A DNA stretch of 64,000 nt from Mesorhizobium sp. M4B.F.Ca.ET.058.02.1.1 (GCF_003952505.1 NZ_CP034450.1:2852001-2916000); one strand, 5' to 3'. Shown: positions 25,119-33,913, counted from the first letter of the stretch. The notes: generated by a model not told the origin, from the letters alone. Numbers and translations: made by a program.

Positions 25119-25943
25119 TTATGCCGACTTGCGGGTTACCTTTGACTTGGGACCTGCTTTGATGCCTTCCTTGGCAAGGCTCTTGCGCAGCACCGACGCG
25201 AGGTCGACGACGTTCTCTTTAGGCCTTGGTGCCGGTTTCGGCGGCTTCTTGCCCTTGCGCTTTGCGTCGATCATTGCAACGAGCGCATCCTCGTAGGTGT
25301 CCTCGAATTTCGATGGATCGAATTTGGTCACCTTCTTGTCGATCAGCAGGCCGGCGATCTCGAGCAGGTCCTGATCATATTTAGGACTCTTCAGATCGTC
25401 GAAGACGGTCTTTTCCGGGATCATTTCGTCATGGGTGCGCAGCTCTGTAAGCAGCATGCCTTTGCCGAAGGGTTGAATCACCACTTCCCGCCCGCGCTGG
25501 TAAAGCACCACACAGGATCTGGCCGCTACGCGCTTTTTTGCCATGGCTTCTCGCAGCACCGAAAACGCTTCGACAGCCGCGCCATCGGCAGGGATGACGT
25601 AGTAAGGTTTTTCCAAATAACGCGTGTCGATGTCGTCGAGAGCAACGAATTCCTCGACCTCCAGGGTGTGGGCGAACGTCAGCTTGAGCTTTTTGATGTC
25701 GTCGGGCGGAACTTCGATGAATTCCCCCTTTTCGACCTCGTATCCCTTCGTCTGGTCTTCTGCCTCGACGATGTCGCCGGTCTCCTCATCGACGTAGGCG
25801 CTCTTTACCGGAAGACCGTCCTTCCGGTTGAGAATCTTGAAATGGATTTTCGAGGCTTCGCTGGTCGCGCCGACCAGCTTCACGCCGCAGGAGACCGAAC
25901 CAACTTTCAGGAAGCCTTTCCAAACCGCCCGCGGCGCCGCCAT
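25119..25943 (-). CDS. ku: Non-homologous end-joining protein Ku
   Basis: 274 residues from the ATG at 25943; an upstream in-frame start would add 20 residues not typical for Ku. MAAPRAVWKGFLKVGSVSCG, HFKILNRKDGLPVK, YEVEKGEFI and the LRTHDEM/PKYDQDLLEIAGLLI region are characteristic of the bacterial Ku core that forms a ring on DNA ends. The C terminus is a Lys/Pro-rich tail that recruits LigD. LigD (50982) and PolX (52975) lie 25 kb away. Upstream GGAAC-N16-TATT is too weak to call. Confidence 0.95.
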   Translation of the reverse strand: MAAPRAVWKGFLKVGSVSCGVKLVGATSEASKIHFKILNRKDGLPVKSAYVDEETGDIVEAEDQTKGYEVEKGEFIEVPPDDIKKLKLTFAHTLEVEEFVALDDIDTRYLEKPYYVIPADGAAVEAFSVLREAMAKKRVAARSCVVLYQRGREVVIQPFGKGMLLTELRTHDEMIPEKTVFDDLKSPKYDQDLLEIAGLLIDKKVTKFDPSKFEDTYEDALVAMIDAKRKGKKPPKPAPRPKENVVDLASVLRKSLAKEGIKAGPKSKVTRKSA

Positions 25944-26109
25944 TGTTGTTGCCTCGTTTTTCTGGAGCTCTACCGAAATACTCAGCAGCCGGAGAGGTTC
26001 CAAACCGCCGGTATTAGACTTGGCAGCCTCGCGAGGACAATGATCAAAACAGACATGGGATAGTGTGCCGACAATGCAGCACCAGCGATCAATTCGCGGC
26101 GGACTCAGC

Positions 26110-26580
26110 TTAGCAGCCTTCCGCCATCAGGGATCGCACCATGGGGACCACAACTGGATCGTAGGGACTTTTTCGGTTCTGCTGTAGTTGATGGTGACGA
26201 GCGCGGCACGGAGTCATTGCAGACGGCAATGGCACGGACATATCGGATCTGGCCATTGTTGATGCCCGAGTAACTGGCCCATCGCGGCGTGACGCGCCGA
26301 TACGTCAGCTTCCAGCCGGCCTTTTCGTCCTCAACCATCCGATGCTCGATCTCGGCCCGAAAACTGGCCTGGCCGAGCCTAGCGCCCCACACGGCGAGAA
26401 AGGCTTCTTTGCGCCCTGAAAAGCCGCCCCGGTCCGAGCGCTGGGTCAAGACAAAGCCTGGGGGCACATCGAATGTGAAGCCAAACTGCCTGACCCCGAA
26501 GGCTGACACGCTTGCGCCTGGAGAAGCGTGCTGAAAAATAGGATCGATACGAAACTCAGCAGAAAGCGATCATCGGCGTG
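26110..26580 (-). pseudogene. Exported hypothetical protein, multiply frameshifted
   Basis: A signal-peptide-like stretch (RFLLSFVSILFFSTLLQAQA) near 26575-26515 is in a different frame from the mature part VSAFGVRQFGFTFDVPPGF through WASYSGINNGQIRYVRAIAV. The C-terminal part needs two more frame changes to read NYSRTEK and VRSLMAEGC before a stop at 26110. Probably once a secreted protein of about 150 residues. Family unknown. Confidence 0.55.
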
Positions 26581-26720
26581 ATTAGCGCCGCCTTATATAG
26601 CGTCCAGACGGAACAAGGTCGCTGACGAGAAAAAAGTTTGCGCCTGAGGCTGTTAAAGATGGCGCGAGGGGTCACCGGGAAGGAAGTCGCCTATCCAGTG
26701 GGACGGGACAAGGCGGTGAA

Positions 26721-27122
26721 TTAGGTCAGCTCGATTAAATGCCTGATGACGTCATCGGTTTTGACGGGCTTCACAAGACGCTGAACGCCAGAAAATTCGC
26801 TTGGGACAATGGTCCGGTCATATCCGGTGACGAATATGAACGGGATACCGTGCGCCTTCAATTCGACCGCGACGGCGAAGGTCGCGGCACCACCCAGCTT
26901 TATGTCAACCGTGGCGCATTCGACGTCCTCGCTGGCGATTTTCCTCGAAGCATCTTGAGGATTGGCCACCGGACCAATTACCCTGCCGCCAGCTTCCCTG
27001 ATCGCCTCTTCGAGTTCGGCTGCGATCAGATACTCGTCCTCGACGACAAGGACCCTGCGTCCCTGCAGGGGCGCTGCCGGCTTGAATTGGCCTGAATTAA
27101 TGGAAACGACAGAACATAACAT
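26721..27122 (-). CDS. Stand-alone response regulator receiver domain
   Basis: 133 residues, receiver only. It has RRVLVVEDEYLIAAELEEAI with the acidic pair, CATVDIKLGG with the phospho-acceptor Asp, FVTGYD at the Thr switch and VKPVKTDDV with the conserved Lys. There is no output domain, so it probably acts as a phosphate sink or partner for hybrid or HisKA_2/HWE kinases; one such kinase is at 42560. Single-gene unit. Confidence 0.85.
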   Translation of the reverse strand: MLCSVVSINSGQFKPAAPLQGRRVLVVEDEYLIAAELEEAIREAGGRVIGPVANPQDASRKIASEDVECATVDIKLGGAATFAVAVELKAHGIPFIFVTGYDRTIVPSEFSGVQRLVKPVKTDDVIRHLIELT

Positions 27123-27898
27123 CGACGCCCCTTTTGGGTTGTCGGGTCACGAAGATAGCCTATACCTGTTGGGGGATTTGCGAGTCATTTGGTGAGAACC
27201 GAATAGCCCGGCTGCTCAGCAGCATGACCGAGCGACAGGACCGGTGCCGGGCTATCCAGTAAAGCCCGTTGCAGGGGTTGGTTGGCAACGGGATTTTCGA
27301 CATGGTACGCGTGATAGGCGGCGCAGTTCCCGACAATTTTAGACTTGGGGGCTGTCAACCTACGTCCATTTGAGGGGCGCCCGTTCCCTGTGCACTGCGC
27401 CTTGTCTGGACAAAGTCGCATATGAGGAGGGGGCGAGCCGCGCTCGCATGGAAAACCGGAACTGGGCCGTAGGCAACGCGTTGATCGGCAGTTGCGTGGG
27501 GTCGAGTGATGAGTGACCTTTGAGAGTTATCTGGGAAGAGGTGGCGAACTCCTCCCTGCGCTGACCAATCGGAAAAGAAGCCAAGCCGATGCCCTACCGG
27601 GCGATGCTCCACACTTCCCAAATGACCTGGAGCCAGTGATCCGGTCGCCTATAGTGCGGGTAATCCAATAAGTGCCGCTGTCGTGTTCGGTCAATCATTT
27701 CGACACCAAGCAGCTCGTTTTCCCTGATCCTAAAGGCGGTCGTTTTCAGCCACGCCGTCGAGTTACCGCTGTCTGATTACCGGTGGCCATAGATTCGAGC
27801 ACAACCGTTCCCCGACCTCGGAGTGGGCGTGCAGGAATTGTGGCGGGCGGGCGCAGGGGGCGGCCGAGGCTGATTCCAAATCACGAAATATTTCCGTC
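27123..27898. other. Long intergenic stretch, no gene recognised
   Basis: About 780 bases. Open frames exist on the minus strand near 27185-27620 but show no domain, no good ribosome site and no codon pattern like the neighbours. The right end holds the stress promoter of the KGG gene. Confidence 0.4.
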
Positions 27899-27923
27899 GG
27901 AACAGAGCGCGAGGGCCACAGTT
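27899..27923 (+). promoter_or_regulatory. Candidate EcfG-type promoter of KGG gene
   Basis: GGAAC-N16-AGTT, 44 bases before the ATG at 27967. One mismatch in the -10. Confidence 0.5.
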
Positions 27924-27966
27924 GAGTATGGTTAGGAAAAACTTACCAACAAGGCAGGAGAAGAAC

Positions 27967-28209
27967 ATGGCCAATCAAGGCGGAAATCGCGAACAGCATG
28001 TGAAGGCAGGACAGCAGAGCCGGAAAAACACCGGGGATGAGGATCGGCGCCGCGGCAGCGGCGGCGAGCAGCAGCGCGACGACGACAGGCGGGGTCAGCA
28101 GCAGGCCGATGACAAGCAACGCGGTGGCCAACAGCGCGGCGGCAGCGGCAACTTTGCTGACGACCGCGAGAAGGCTTCGGAAGCCGGTCGCAAAGGTGGT
28201 CAGTCTTGA
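27967..28209 (+). CDS. KGG-motif stress-induced hydrophilic protein
   Basis: 80 residues, start ATG at 27967 after AGGAGA. The whole protein is charged and Gln/Gly/Arg-rich, ending in NFADDREKASEAGRKGGQ. This is the stress-induced bacterial acidophilic repeat (KGG) motif also seen in Con-10 and GsiB proteins. Such disordered proteins protect during desiccation and stationary phase. A strong terminator follows. Confidence 0.85.
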   Translation: MANQGGNREQHVKAGQQSRKNTGDEDRRRGSGGEQQRDDDRRGQQQADDKQRGGQQRGGSGNFADDREKASEAGRKGGQS

Positions 28210-28214
28210 GAGAG

Positions 28215-28240
28215 GAAGCGGCGCTCCCAGGCGCCGCTTC
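28215..28240 (+). terminator. Rho-independent terminator
   Basis: Ten-base-pair perfect stem GAAGCGGCGC/GCGCCGCTTC with a six-base loop, followed by TTCTT. It directly follows the KGG gene. Confidence 0.8.
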
Positions 28241-28269
28241 TTCTTAGCCATTCAGAAGGAGAAAACGCA

Positions 28270-28776
28270 ATGCCGACGAAATCGGAAAACGGTTTGGAAA
28301 CCCTGTTTGTGGATGGTCTGAAGGACCTCTATTACGCGGAAAAGAAGATCCTGAAGACATTGCCGAAGCTGGCGAAGGCCGCACAATCCGAACAGGTAGG
28401 CGCTGCATTCGAGAAACATCGGATGGAAACAGAACGCCAGGTAGAACGGCTCGAACAGGTTTTCGAGCAACTCGGCAAACCTGCCAGAGGCAAGACGTGT
28501 CCGGCCATCGACGGCATTCTGGAAGAAGGCTCGGAGATTCTCGAGGAGTATAAGGGGGCGCCCGCCCTCGATGCCGGCCTTGTAGGTGCCGCACAGTCGG
28601 TTGAGCATTATGAGATTGCCCGCTACGGGACGCTCATCGCCTGGGCGGAACAACTCGGCATGAAGGATGCCCTCCCGCTGTTGCGCGAAACCCTCAAAGA
28701 AGAGACGGCGACCGACGAAGCGCTCAGCGCTTTGGGCGAGAGCGATGCCAACGAGCGCGCCCTGCAAGCGGCCTGA
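28270..28776 (+). CDS. DUF892 ferritin-like protein (YciE/YciF type, copy 1)
   Basis: 168 residues. LETLFVDGLKDLYYAEKKIL, FEKHRMETERQVERLEQVFE, and AQSVEHYEIARYGTLIAWAE carry the Glu/His-rich helices of the ferritin-like DUF892 four-helix bundle. YciE/F proteins are induced by stress and may bind iron. A paralogue at 58045 shares the EHYEIARYGTLIAWA segment. An inverted repeat lies just downstream. Confidence 0.92.
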   Translation: MPTKSENGLETLFVDGLKDLYYAEKKILKTLPKLAKAAQSEQVGAAFEKHRMETERQVERLEQVFEQLGKPARGKTCPAIDGILEEGSEILEEYKGAPALDAGLVGAAQSVEHYEIARYGTLIAWAEQLGMKDALPLLRETLKEETATDEALSALGESDANERALQAA

Positions 28777-28790
28777 CCACCCTCGACAGC

Positions 28791-28813
28791 GGCTCCGGCG
28801 CTTGTCCGGAGCC
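28791..28813 (+). terminator. Hairpin downstream of DUF892 gene
   Basis: Eight-base-pair stem GGCTCCGG/CCGGAGCC with a seven-base loop. No T run follows, so it may be a transcript-stabilising hairpin rather than a terminator. Confidence 0.5.
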
Positions 28814-28826
28814 GCATGGTGCTACG

Positions 28827-29051
28827 ATGAACATACCGATGCCACCCAACCTCCCGATTGAACAACCAGCTAGTGTGATGTTACCGGCAGCATCGGCGGC
28901 CGAAGCCGTCTCGGAACGTCAACGATGCATAATGATCCTGCAGGAACGAGCGCGCGCCTTTGAACGACTAAAACTGTTCAATGTTTCACGCGCTCTGTCG
29001 TCAGTTGCTGAAGAGATAGCAACCGCTGACATCAGGAGGAAAATCTCATGA
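28827..29051 (+). CDS. Small hypothetical protein
   Basis: 74 residues from 28827; the ATG at 28839 is also possible. The C-terminal helix has QRCIMILQERARAFERLKLF and VSRALSSVAEEIATADI. The pattern RC-I...FERxK.F.V.RAL..VA.EI recurs in the small protein at 30889-31062. Its stop overlaps the DUF3606 start (ATGA). Function unknown. Confidence 0.5.
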   Translation: MNIPMPPNLPIEQPASVMLPAASAAEAVSERQRCIMILQERARAFERLKLFNVSRALSSVAEEIATADIRRKIS

Positions 29052-29236
29052 CTGACGACAAGAGCAAACGTGACTATCACGACCGCGACCGCGTGTCGGG
29101 GGATGAAGAATACGAGGTAGGCTACCTCGCCAGCAGGTTCGGTCTAACGATCCCGGAGGTTCGCGAGCTTATCAGGAAGCACGGGAATGACCGCGGGACG
29201 CTGGAGCGCGCAGCCGAACAGCTCGGCAACAGGTAG
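29048..29236 (+). CDS. DUF3606 small protein
   Basis: 62 residues, AGGAGG before the ATG at 29048. DRDRVSGDEEYEVGYLASRF followed by GLTIPEVRELIRKHGNDRGT matches the DUF3606 helix-turn-helix-like family of short stress-associated rhizobial proteins. Coupled by a 4-base overlap with the preceding gene. Confidence 0.8.
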   Translation: MTDDKSKRDYHDRDRVSGDEEYEVGYLASRFGLTIPEVRELIRKHGNDRGTLERAAEQLGNR

Positions 29237-29447
29237 ATGGCCATCGACTTTGCAAAATGACCAAGCTTTCCGATCTAGGGCCGCCGATTACCGGCGCGCG
29301 ACACGGCAGTCAGCCGGCTAGCGAAGGCGACCATTTTGTGTGCGGTCAAGCGGTCGGCTGGCGCGATCTGCGGCAAGTCATTTGGCATGAGCAGCCCAAA
29401 CACCGGCGGTTGGATGTCGACTCCTAAGTGCCAGTCGGGTGTCAAGC

Positions 29448-29624
29448 CTAGGTCTTCTTCACAGGCTTCGGCTCAGTGGCTTGTTTTGCTTCGCGCAAAT
29501 CCTTCAACCTTCTGGTCCTTTCAGCGCGCGCCGCTGCCTCCATCTTGATAATTTCACGCGCAGCCCTACTCGTTCGGTCTATTCGTTGGTCTAGTTCTGA
29601 ATGGGTCTTTGCTGTCATCGTCAT
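29448..29624 (-). CDS. Small charged hypothetical protein
   Basis: 58 residues from the ATG at 29624 (ATG 29618 also possible). Highly charged helix: TAKTHSELDQRIDRTSRAAR, then EAAARAERTRRLKDLREAK. Similar short proteins occur in rhizobia as hypotheticals; that is from memory. No clear ribosome site. Confidence 0.4.
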   Translation of the reverse strand: MTMTAKTHSELDQRIDRTSRAAREIIKMEAAARAERTRRLKDLREAKQATEPKPVKKT

Positions 29625-29794
29625 CCCAGGCGGCCACGGCCGCATCATATTGCACAAACGAAGCCCGCACCGGGAGGGACCGGAGCGGGCTCCATTTCGG
29701 GCTAGCTGCCCGAGGCGGCGCCACGGAGTTGTGATCTGGAATGCGCCGCCAACATGAAAACCGCGAGGCGGCCGCATTGTTCCGGCATGAAAAA

Positions 29795-29826
29795 GCCCGC
29801 GCTACGGAGGAACCGATAACGCGGGC
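29795..29826 (-). terminator. Candidate terminator on the minus strand
   Basis: Seven-base stem GCCCGCG/CGCGGGC with an 18-base loop, followed on the minus strand by five T. It would end transcripts coming from the 30163-30486 gene. Confidence 0.5.
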
Positions 29827-30162
29827 CGGCTGATGTTTTTGCCCCACCAGCCTACGCCGAACTCCAAGCAGCCTCATCCGACGCAAGGGCCTAACTATTC
29901 GAACCCGCTAATGTTCCGAGCGCCCAGCCCGGAATCTTCCGGAACAGGGTCTCAGCCCCGGGGATCACCGGAAATATCCTGATGTGGGGTGCCATGATAG
30001 CGCGGTGCTTTTTATTGCCCTATTGATCATTCTCACGTTCGGACCGCCTGCCGCGGGATCGTAGGAGCATGAGGGCCGCATGCGCGCGGCGTTAACAGCA
30101 TATGGCTTTCGTGGCCGCCTGCGTTATCTAATCGATTGGAAATCCGCAGTGGCGTCGTGCGC
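29827..30162. other. Intergenic stretch, no gene recognised
   Basis: About 330 bases with several inverted GC-rich repeats (for example near 29940-29960) and no coding frame I can support. Confidence 0.35.
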
Positions 30163-30486
30163 TTAGCCCAATATGCCGGCCCTCTTTTCGTTATAGGGCT
30201 GCTTGAGTTCGCCCACCATTTTAGCAAGTTCTGAGAACGGCGGAATCTCGGTTTCCGACTGAGCCAAGTTAGCCAACTGAAGCAGTCTCAGCGGAAAACA
30301 CACAGCATCGCGATTTGACGGGGACATATCCTCGTAAAGCCGTGCGTCGTCCAACAGCGAATCCTCGGCATGTTGTAGGGCGCTGTCAATTTCGTCGATC
30401 GAAAGAACTCCCTTGTGAACCAGGAGATTGTTGATTGACGCAACGGACATGAGAAGGCCTTCAAGTTGCAAGTTGGCGACGTTCAT
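30163..30486 (-). CDS. Conserved hypothetical protein
   Basis: 107 residues, ATG at 30486 after GGGAGGAAAA. All-helical, with MSVASINNLLVHKGVLSIDE, IDSALQHAEDSLLDDARLYE and FPLRLLQLANLAQ. I recognise no domain; similar proteins are found in rhizobia. It has its own candidate stress promoter. Confidence 0.6.
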   Translation of the reverse strand: MNVANLQLEGLLMSVASINNLLVHKGVLSIDEIDSALQHAEDSLLDDARLYEDMSPSNRDAVCFPLRLLQLANLAQSETEIPPFSELAKMVGELKQPYNEKRAGILG

Positions 30487-30540
30487 CAGGTTTTCCTCCC
30501 AGATCGCCGAAAAGGTTTACAGCAGACCCTGTAGGGAGAA

Positions 30541-30565
30541 AACTGGGTTCAGGGAGAGATGTTCC
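30541..30565 (-). promoter_or_regulatory. Candidate EcfG-type promoter
   Basis: Minus strand GGAAC-N16-AGTT, 55 bases before the ATG at 30486 and downstream of the DUF982 stop. One mismatch. Confidence 0.45.
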
Positions 30566-30577
30566 CGGGAAAGCGAA

Positions 30578-30892
30578 TTAATCTCGGCTGGCATTGCCTT
30601 GGTCGGAACGGAGCAACATGCCAGCCTCCTTTGCCGCAGCTTCGAAGGCTTTGCGTATGACCTGCGGGTCGATTGGATCGCCCTCCAGAGCTGACAGGCA
30701 AAGGATCATTGCCTTGTGCCATCCGGGGCCCCGCTTCGACCACTTGACGAGTTGCTCGGCCGCTTCCTGGACGTGGTTAACTTCATAACGCCTGTCCGGC
30801 CGGCCCGCTTGCACATAGACCGGAGAATAGAAGCGCCGCCTTGCCAGCGTGTGATTGAGCCTGCCGGCCTTGCCGGGGAGCAGCGCGCTCAT
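30578..30892 (-). CDS. DUF982 family protein
   Basis: 104 residues. The middle has YEVNHVQEAAEQLVKWSKRG and GWHKAMILCLSALEGDPIDP, the DUF982 pattern known almost only from rhizobia. Function unknown. Its ATG overlaps the stop of the 57-residue gene upstream (ATGA). Confidence 0.82.
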   Translation of the reverse strand: MSALLPGKAGRLNHTLARRRFYSPVYVQAGRPDRRYEVNHVQEAAEQLVKWSKRGPGWHKAMILCLSALEGDPIDPQVIRKAFEAAAKEAGMLLRSDQGNASRD

Positions 30893-31062
30893 ACCTGAGA
30901 ATGGACGCCGCGAATTTCTTGCGCGACCGCCTTCAGCGCCCTGGCTACCGGGAACATTTTCTTTCGCTCAAAATGTAAGGCCTGCAGGTCGGCTATGTCG
31001 GCGCAGCGCTTGCGTTCCAAGCCGGCTTCTACCGCGGCTGGCTGAATTTGTGTCGCTTCCAT
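30889..31062 (-). CDS. Small hypothetical protein upstream of DUF982
   Basis: 57 residues, ATG at 31062 with GGAAGAG about 10 bases before. It contains LERKRCADIADLQALHFERK and KMFPVARALKAVAQEIRG. The second half matches the pattern of the small protein at 28827-29051. The 4-base overlap with the DUF982 gene supports translation. Confidence 0.55.
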   Translation of the reverse strand: MEATQIQPAAVEAGLERKRCADIADLQALHFERKKMFPVARALKAVAQEIRGVHSQV

Positions 31063-31149
31063 GGTGACACTCTTCCTTCTAGAAACCCTCGGAAAACAAA
31101 ACTCGGCAAGCGCGCAAAAGTTGCCGGAAATCGCGATCCTGATCGGGTG

Positions 31150-31174
31150 GGAACTGGTGCCCTAAACCAACGTT
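31150..31174 (+). promoter_or_regulatory. EcfG-type promoter, exact consensus
   Basis: GGAAC, 16 bases, CGTT, 30 bases before the ATG at 31205. All nine consensus positions match. Confidence 0.7.
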
Positions 31175-31204
31175 TGTTGCGCAGCATCATCCAAGGTTTG
31201 TGTC

Positions 31205-31573
31205 ATGGAAAAGACGTTCAATCGAATGGCGGAAGTAGTTGCTCACGCCACAGGCAGGCCGTGGGCCTTCGCGCTTTGCTTGGGATCGGTTTTGACCTGG
31301 GCGGCCACAGGCCCAGTGTTTCAATACTCGGAGACCTGGCAACTGGTCATCAACACCGGAACCACCATCGTTACCTTTCTGATGGTCTTCTTGATTCAGA
31401 ACACACAGAACCGCGATGGCGCCGCCATCCAGGCAAAGCTCGATGAGTTGATCCGGTCCGGCCAAGGCAAGAACGACTTTATCGGCATCGAGCATCTGAC
31501 GGAGGAGGAGGTCGAAAAGTTCCGGACAGCGTGTGCCCAGGCCAAGCAAAGGAAACTGTCAGGAGATTTGTAG
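31205..31573 (+). CDS. Low-affinity iron permease-like membrane protein (copy 2)
   Basis: 122 residues. Two membrane helices (RPWAFALCLGSVLTWAATG and TGTTIVTFLMVFLIQNTQNR) are followed by AAIQAKLDELIRSG and a charged tail. This is the low-affinity iron permease family. It parallels the copy at 20637, and both have GGAAC-type promoters. The role in iron transport is unproven for these short forms. Confidence 0.78.
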   Translation: MEKTFNRMAEVVAHATGRPWAFALCLGSVLTWAATGPVFQYSETWQLVINTGTTIVTFLMVFLIQNTQNRDGAAIQAKLDELIRSGQGKNDFIGIEHLTEEEVEKFRTACAQAKQRKLSGDL

Positions 31574-31749
31574 ACTACGCGATTGCGAAGAAGCCGACGC
31601 GCGTCCTTCTCCGCGGTATCCCTGTGGCCGTGCAATCGCACCAGGCATGCGCTGGAACTTCATCTCTGGATGCACATTGAGCTGCAGGCGTGCGCATCAG
31701 CTAGGAGGCGCCCGCGTGGCCATATACACCAGATAAGCGGGGTTCATCC

Positions 31750-32005
31750 ATGCAACTGGTTCGGACTGATGTCGGCGAGGCCATCGGGCACAATGGGCAG
31801 CCGGTCCTGCGCGTTTCGTTCTGTGGTGAGGGCGGCGAGCGAGTTAGCCTCGAACGCGGAGCCTCTTGCGGGCGATGCCGAGCTCCGCGCAATCGGTCGG
31901 GCCAAAGCGTTGCTAGTGCAGATCGCCACGTTTGATCGCGGCAGCATTGGCTTGGCGTGCCAATTCAGCGTCGGAAACGTTCATCTCGCTGACAGGCACA
32001 GATAA
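31750..32005 (+). pseudogene. Small hypothetical protein, probable frameshift
   Basis: The first frame gives MQLVRTDVGEAIGHNGQPVL and RVSFCGEGGERVSL. After about 31840 the neighbouring frame gives AELRAIGRAKALLVQIATFD. Together they resemble short rhizobial proteins with an RVTFxGEGGExVSV start and a KAxLVQIATF helix. GGAAC-N16-CATT lies at 31654-31678. Low certainty. Confidence 0.35.
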
Positions 32006-32022
32006 CTGACTCAGGAGTCGTT

Positions 32023-32661
32023 TTGAGAGCCTTCTTTCGCAACAACGGGTTGACCATCGCTCTGGTCGCGATGTTCCTGTTTAGTGTGCTGGGCATGGTC
32101 TGGTCTGGCCAGGCTGCCAACAATGAGGAGCTGCGGGAGCACGGGGCGCCAGCTATCGGGCTGGTGGCATACCTGGAGAGCGGTGAGTTTCTCTCGGCCC
32201 TGTTCGAAAACTGGGAAAGCGAATTCCTGCAGATGTCGGCCTATGTGATGCTGACTGCGATGCTTTTTCAGCGCGGCTCAGCAGAATCCCGTAATCCCGT
32301 GGATCCGCATAGACCAAAGGACGAACTCGGCCTCGCGACCCGGAGGCGAAGGCCGATTTGGTCGTGGCTCTATTCCTACTCGCTGGGCATTGCTCTGGCC
32401 GTTCTGTTTATCGTCTCCTTTGCCCTCCACTGGTGGGGAAGCTTGGCGGCCGCAAACGAAGCAGCGCTCCGCCATGGGGAACAGCCTCAATCTCTGGCAG
32501 CCTATCTTCTCAACGCTCGGCTGTGGTTCGAATCCTTCCAGAACTGGCAGTCGGAATTCCTGTCTACGGCGGTCCTGGTTTTGCTTTCCATCTTCCTCCG
32601 ACACAAGGGCTCCCCGGAATCGAAGCCGGTGAATGCGGCAAATTCCGACACGGGTGAGTAG
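32023..32661 (+). CDS. DUF6766 four-helix membrane protein
   Basis: 212 residues from a TTG at 32023 with CAGGAG upstream. Two internal repeats each have a membrane helix, a loop with a W-G/S pair, and an NWxSEFLxxxAxV helix (ENWESEFLQMSAYVMLTAML and QNWQSEFLSTAVLVLLSIFL). This internal duplication is characteristic of DUF6766. Function unknown; common in rhizobial stress loci. Confidence 0.75.
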   Translation: MRAFFRNNGLTIALVAMFLFSVLGMVWSGQAANNEELREHGAPAIGLVAYLESGEFLSALFENWESEFLQMSAYVMLTAMLFQRGSAESRNPVDPHRPKDELGLATRRRRPIWSWLYSYSLGIALAVLFIVSFALHWWGSLAAANEAALRHGEQPQSLAAYLLNARLWFESFQNWQSEFLSTAVLVLLSIFLRHKGSPESKPVNAANSDTGE

Positions 32662-32927
32662 AAAGCGGGGCGATACTAACTGGTTCCCGAACAACCCGAG
32701 GCGGGGAGCGGGTGGAAAGAATAGGCGGTCAGCTCATTGTTCAAAGCTCGCCGGCAAAAGGTACGGCCATGCGCATCACATTGCCCTCGCAGGCGGTTTG
32801 AACGTCATGAGCATTGCGCCCGAACAAACGCCAACCGCCAGCGCATGCTGGCGCGGCGAGGGCGGTTGCGGGACGCCGCTGTACGGCTGTGGTGGCCTTG
32901 CCGGTGAAGGGCTGCACATTGCGGGCT

Positions 32928-33011
32928 ATCAATCTTCGTGATCACCGGCGTATCGCCCTTGCGGAGGAACTTCAGGGCGCGGTCCATTTTCCTTTTCGAC
33001 CCCCACTTTAC
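32928..33011 (-). pseudogene. Serine resolvase fragment
   Basis: KRKMDRALKFLRKGDTPVIT followed by KID matches the segment of Tn3-type resolvases that precedes the LxRLARS catalytic-domain helix. Only about 28 residues survive, fused in frame behind the truncated antiporter. It marks the edge of a lost mobile element. Confidence 0.6.
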
Positions 33012-33398
33012 GGCACACTCTGAAATAGGAATTGCAATGCCAAGCCCGAGAATTGACCAGCCTAGAATTGTAATTCCTGCGATCGTCAGAGGTATGGCTA
33101 TGCCAAGAAGGCGCCACGAGGACTCCCAACCCCGCCAACTCACGGGCCGATCCAGCTTTAGGCCAGCTCCCATAAGGGCGACGATCACAACGAACTCTGT
33201 GAGACGCTCGGTTAGTATCCGGTTCTCCAGTGGGTTTACCCCTACGAGAGGAGAGAATGGTGACCAAACCCAAAGAACCCCGATCCCGATGCAAAGCATT
33301 GGCAACGAAAGCGGAAGCTTTCGGAGCAGTAAAGGTAGCCAGGCCGTAAGGAGCACGATTGCTCCAAAAACTGCCAAGAGGAGAGCATAGGACTGCAT
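33012..33398 (-). pseudogene. Truncated Na+/H+ antiporter (NhaP/CPA1 type)
   Basis: The ATG at 33398 opens four hydrophobic helices, with LPLSLPMLCIGIGVLWV, RLTEFVVIVALMGAGLKLDR and LGIAIPLTIAGITILGWSIL. These are the first 125 residues of an NhaP-like antiporter of about 400 or more residues. The core with the ion-binding Asp pair is gone, replaced by a resolvase scrap. It cannot transport. Confidence 0.75.
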
Positions 33399-33913
33399 GT
33401 GGGGTTAGGGCGTTGAACGCATGCTCAAGGCGCCAAGCTGCTGCGAGCCCGAGCAGAAACAGGCTCCCCTCCTCACCCAACGTTCGACCCTCATGTCTTC
33501 CCCCGCCCCTTGGCTCGACCGAAGTTTATCGTAACACTGGCCTGGAGCCGCTATCCGAGACCACTTTCTACTGATGCAGACGTTGTGCTCCATGACTTCT
33601 CGTGGAATATCCGCCACGTAACTTTGCTCGCAGCTTCGCTGCTGGCAGTGCGAGCAGCCTAGTCTTCACCAAAACGCTCGACCGCCAGTCATCGCCAAAA
33701 AGGCGCTCAGCGCGCGAGCCTATTTTCTGTTCACCCTCCTCTTTTCTGTTCACCCTCCTCGGCTTGTAGATCATAAGTTCCTGGTTTCGGCGCATATCGC
33801 CATTTCGGATCAATGACGAATGCACACCGCCCACCCACAGGTGGCCGCGAAGGATAGAAGCCAGGATCGCAGATGTGCCCGCATTAAGAGCGGTTAGTCT
33901 AACCGCCACAAAC
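33399..33913. other. Intergenic stretch with a 19-bp tandem duplication
   Basis: No gene recognised in about 510 bases. At 33723-33741 and 33742-33760 the same 19 bases (TTTTCTGTTCACCCTCCTC) occur twice back to back. A frame of 124 codons on the minus strand crosses the area but has no ribosome site or domain. Confidence 0.4.

Noticed and set aside
25944..26003. Upstream extension of Ku by 20 residues
   Set aside because: The added residues are not Ku-like; the ATG at 25943 begins the conserved core.
25970..26015. EcfG promoter for ku
   Set aside because: GGAAC is present but the -10 at N16 is TATT, two mismatches; not strong enough to list.
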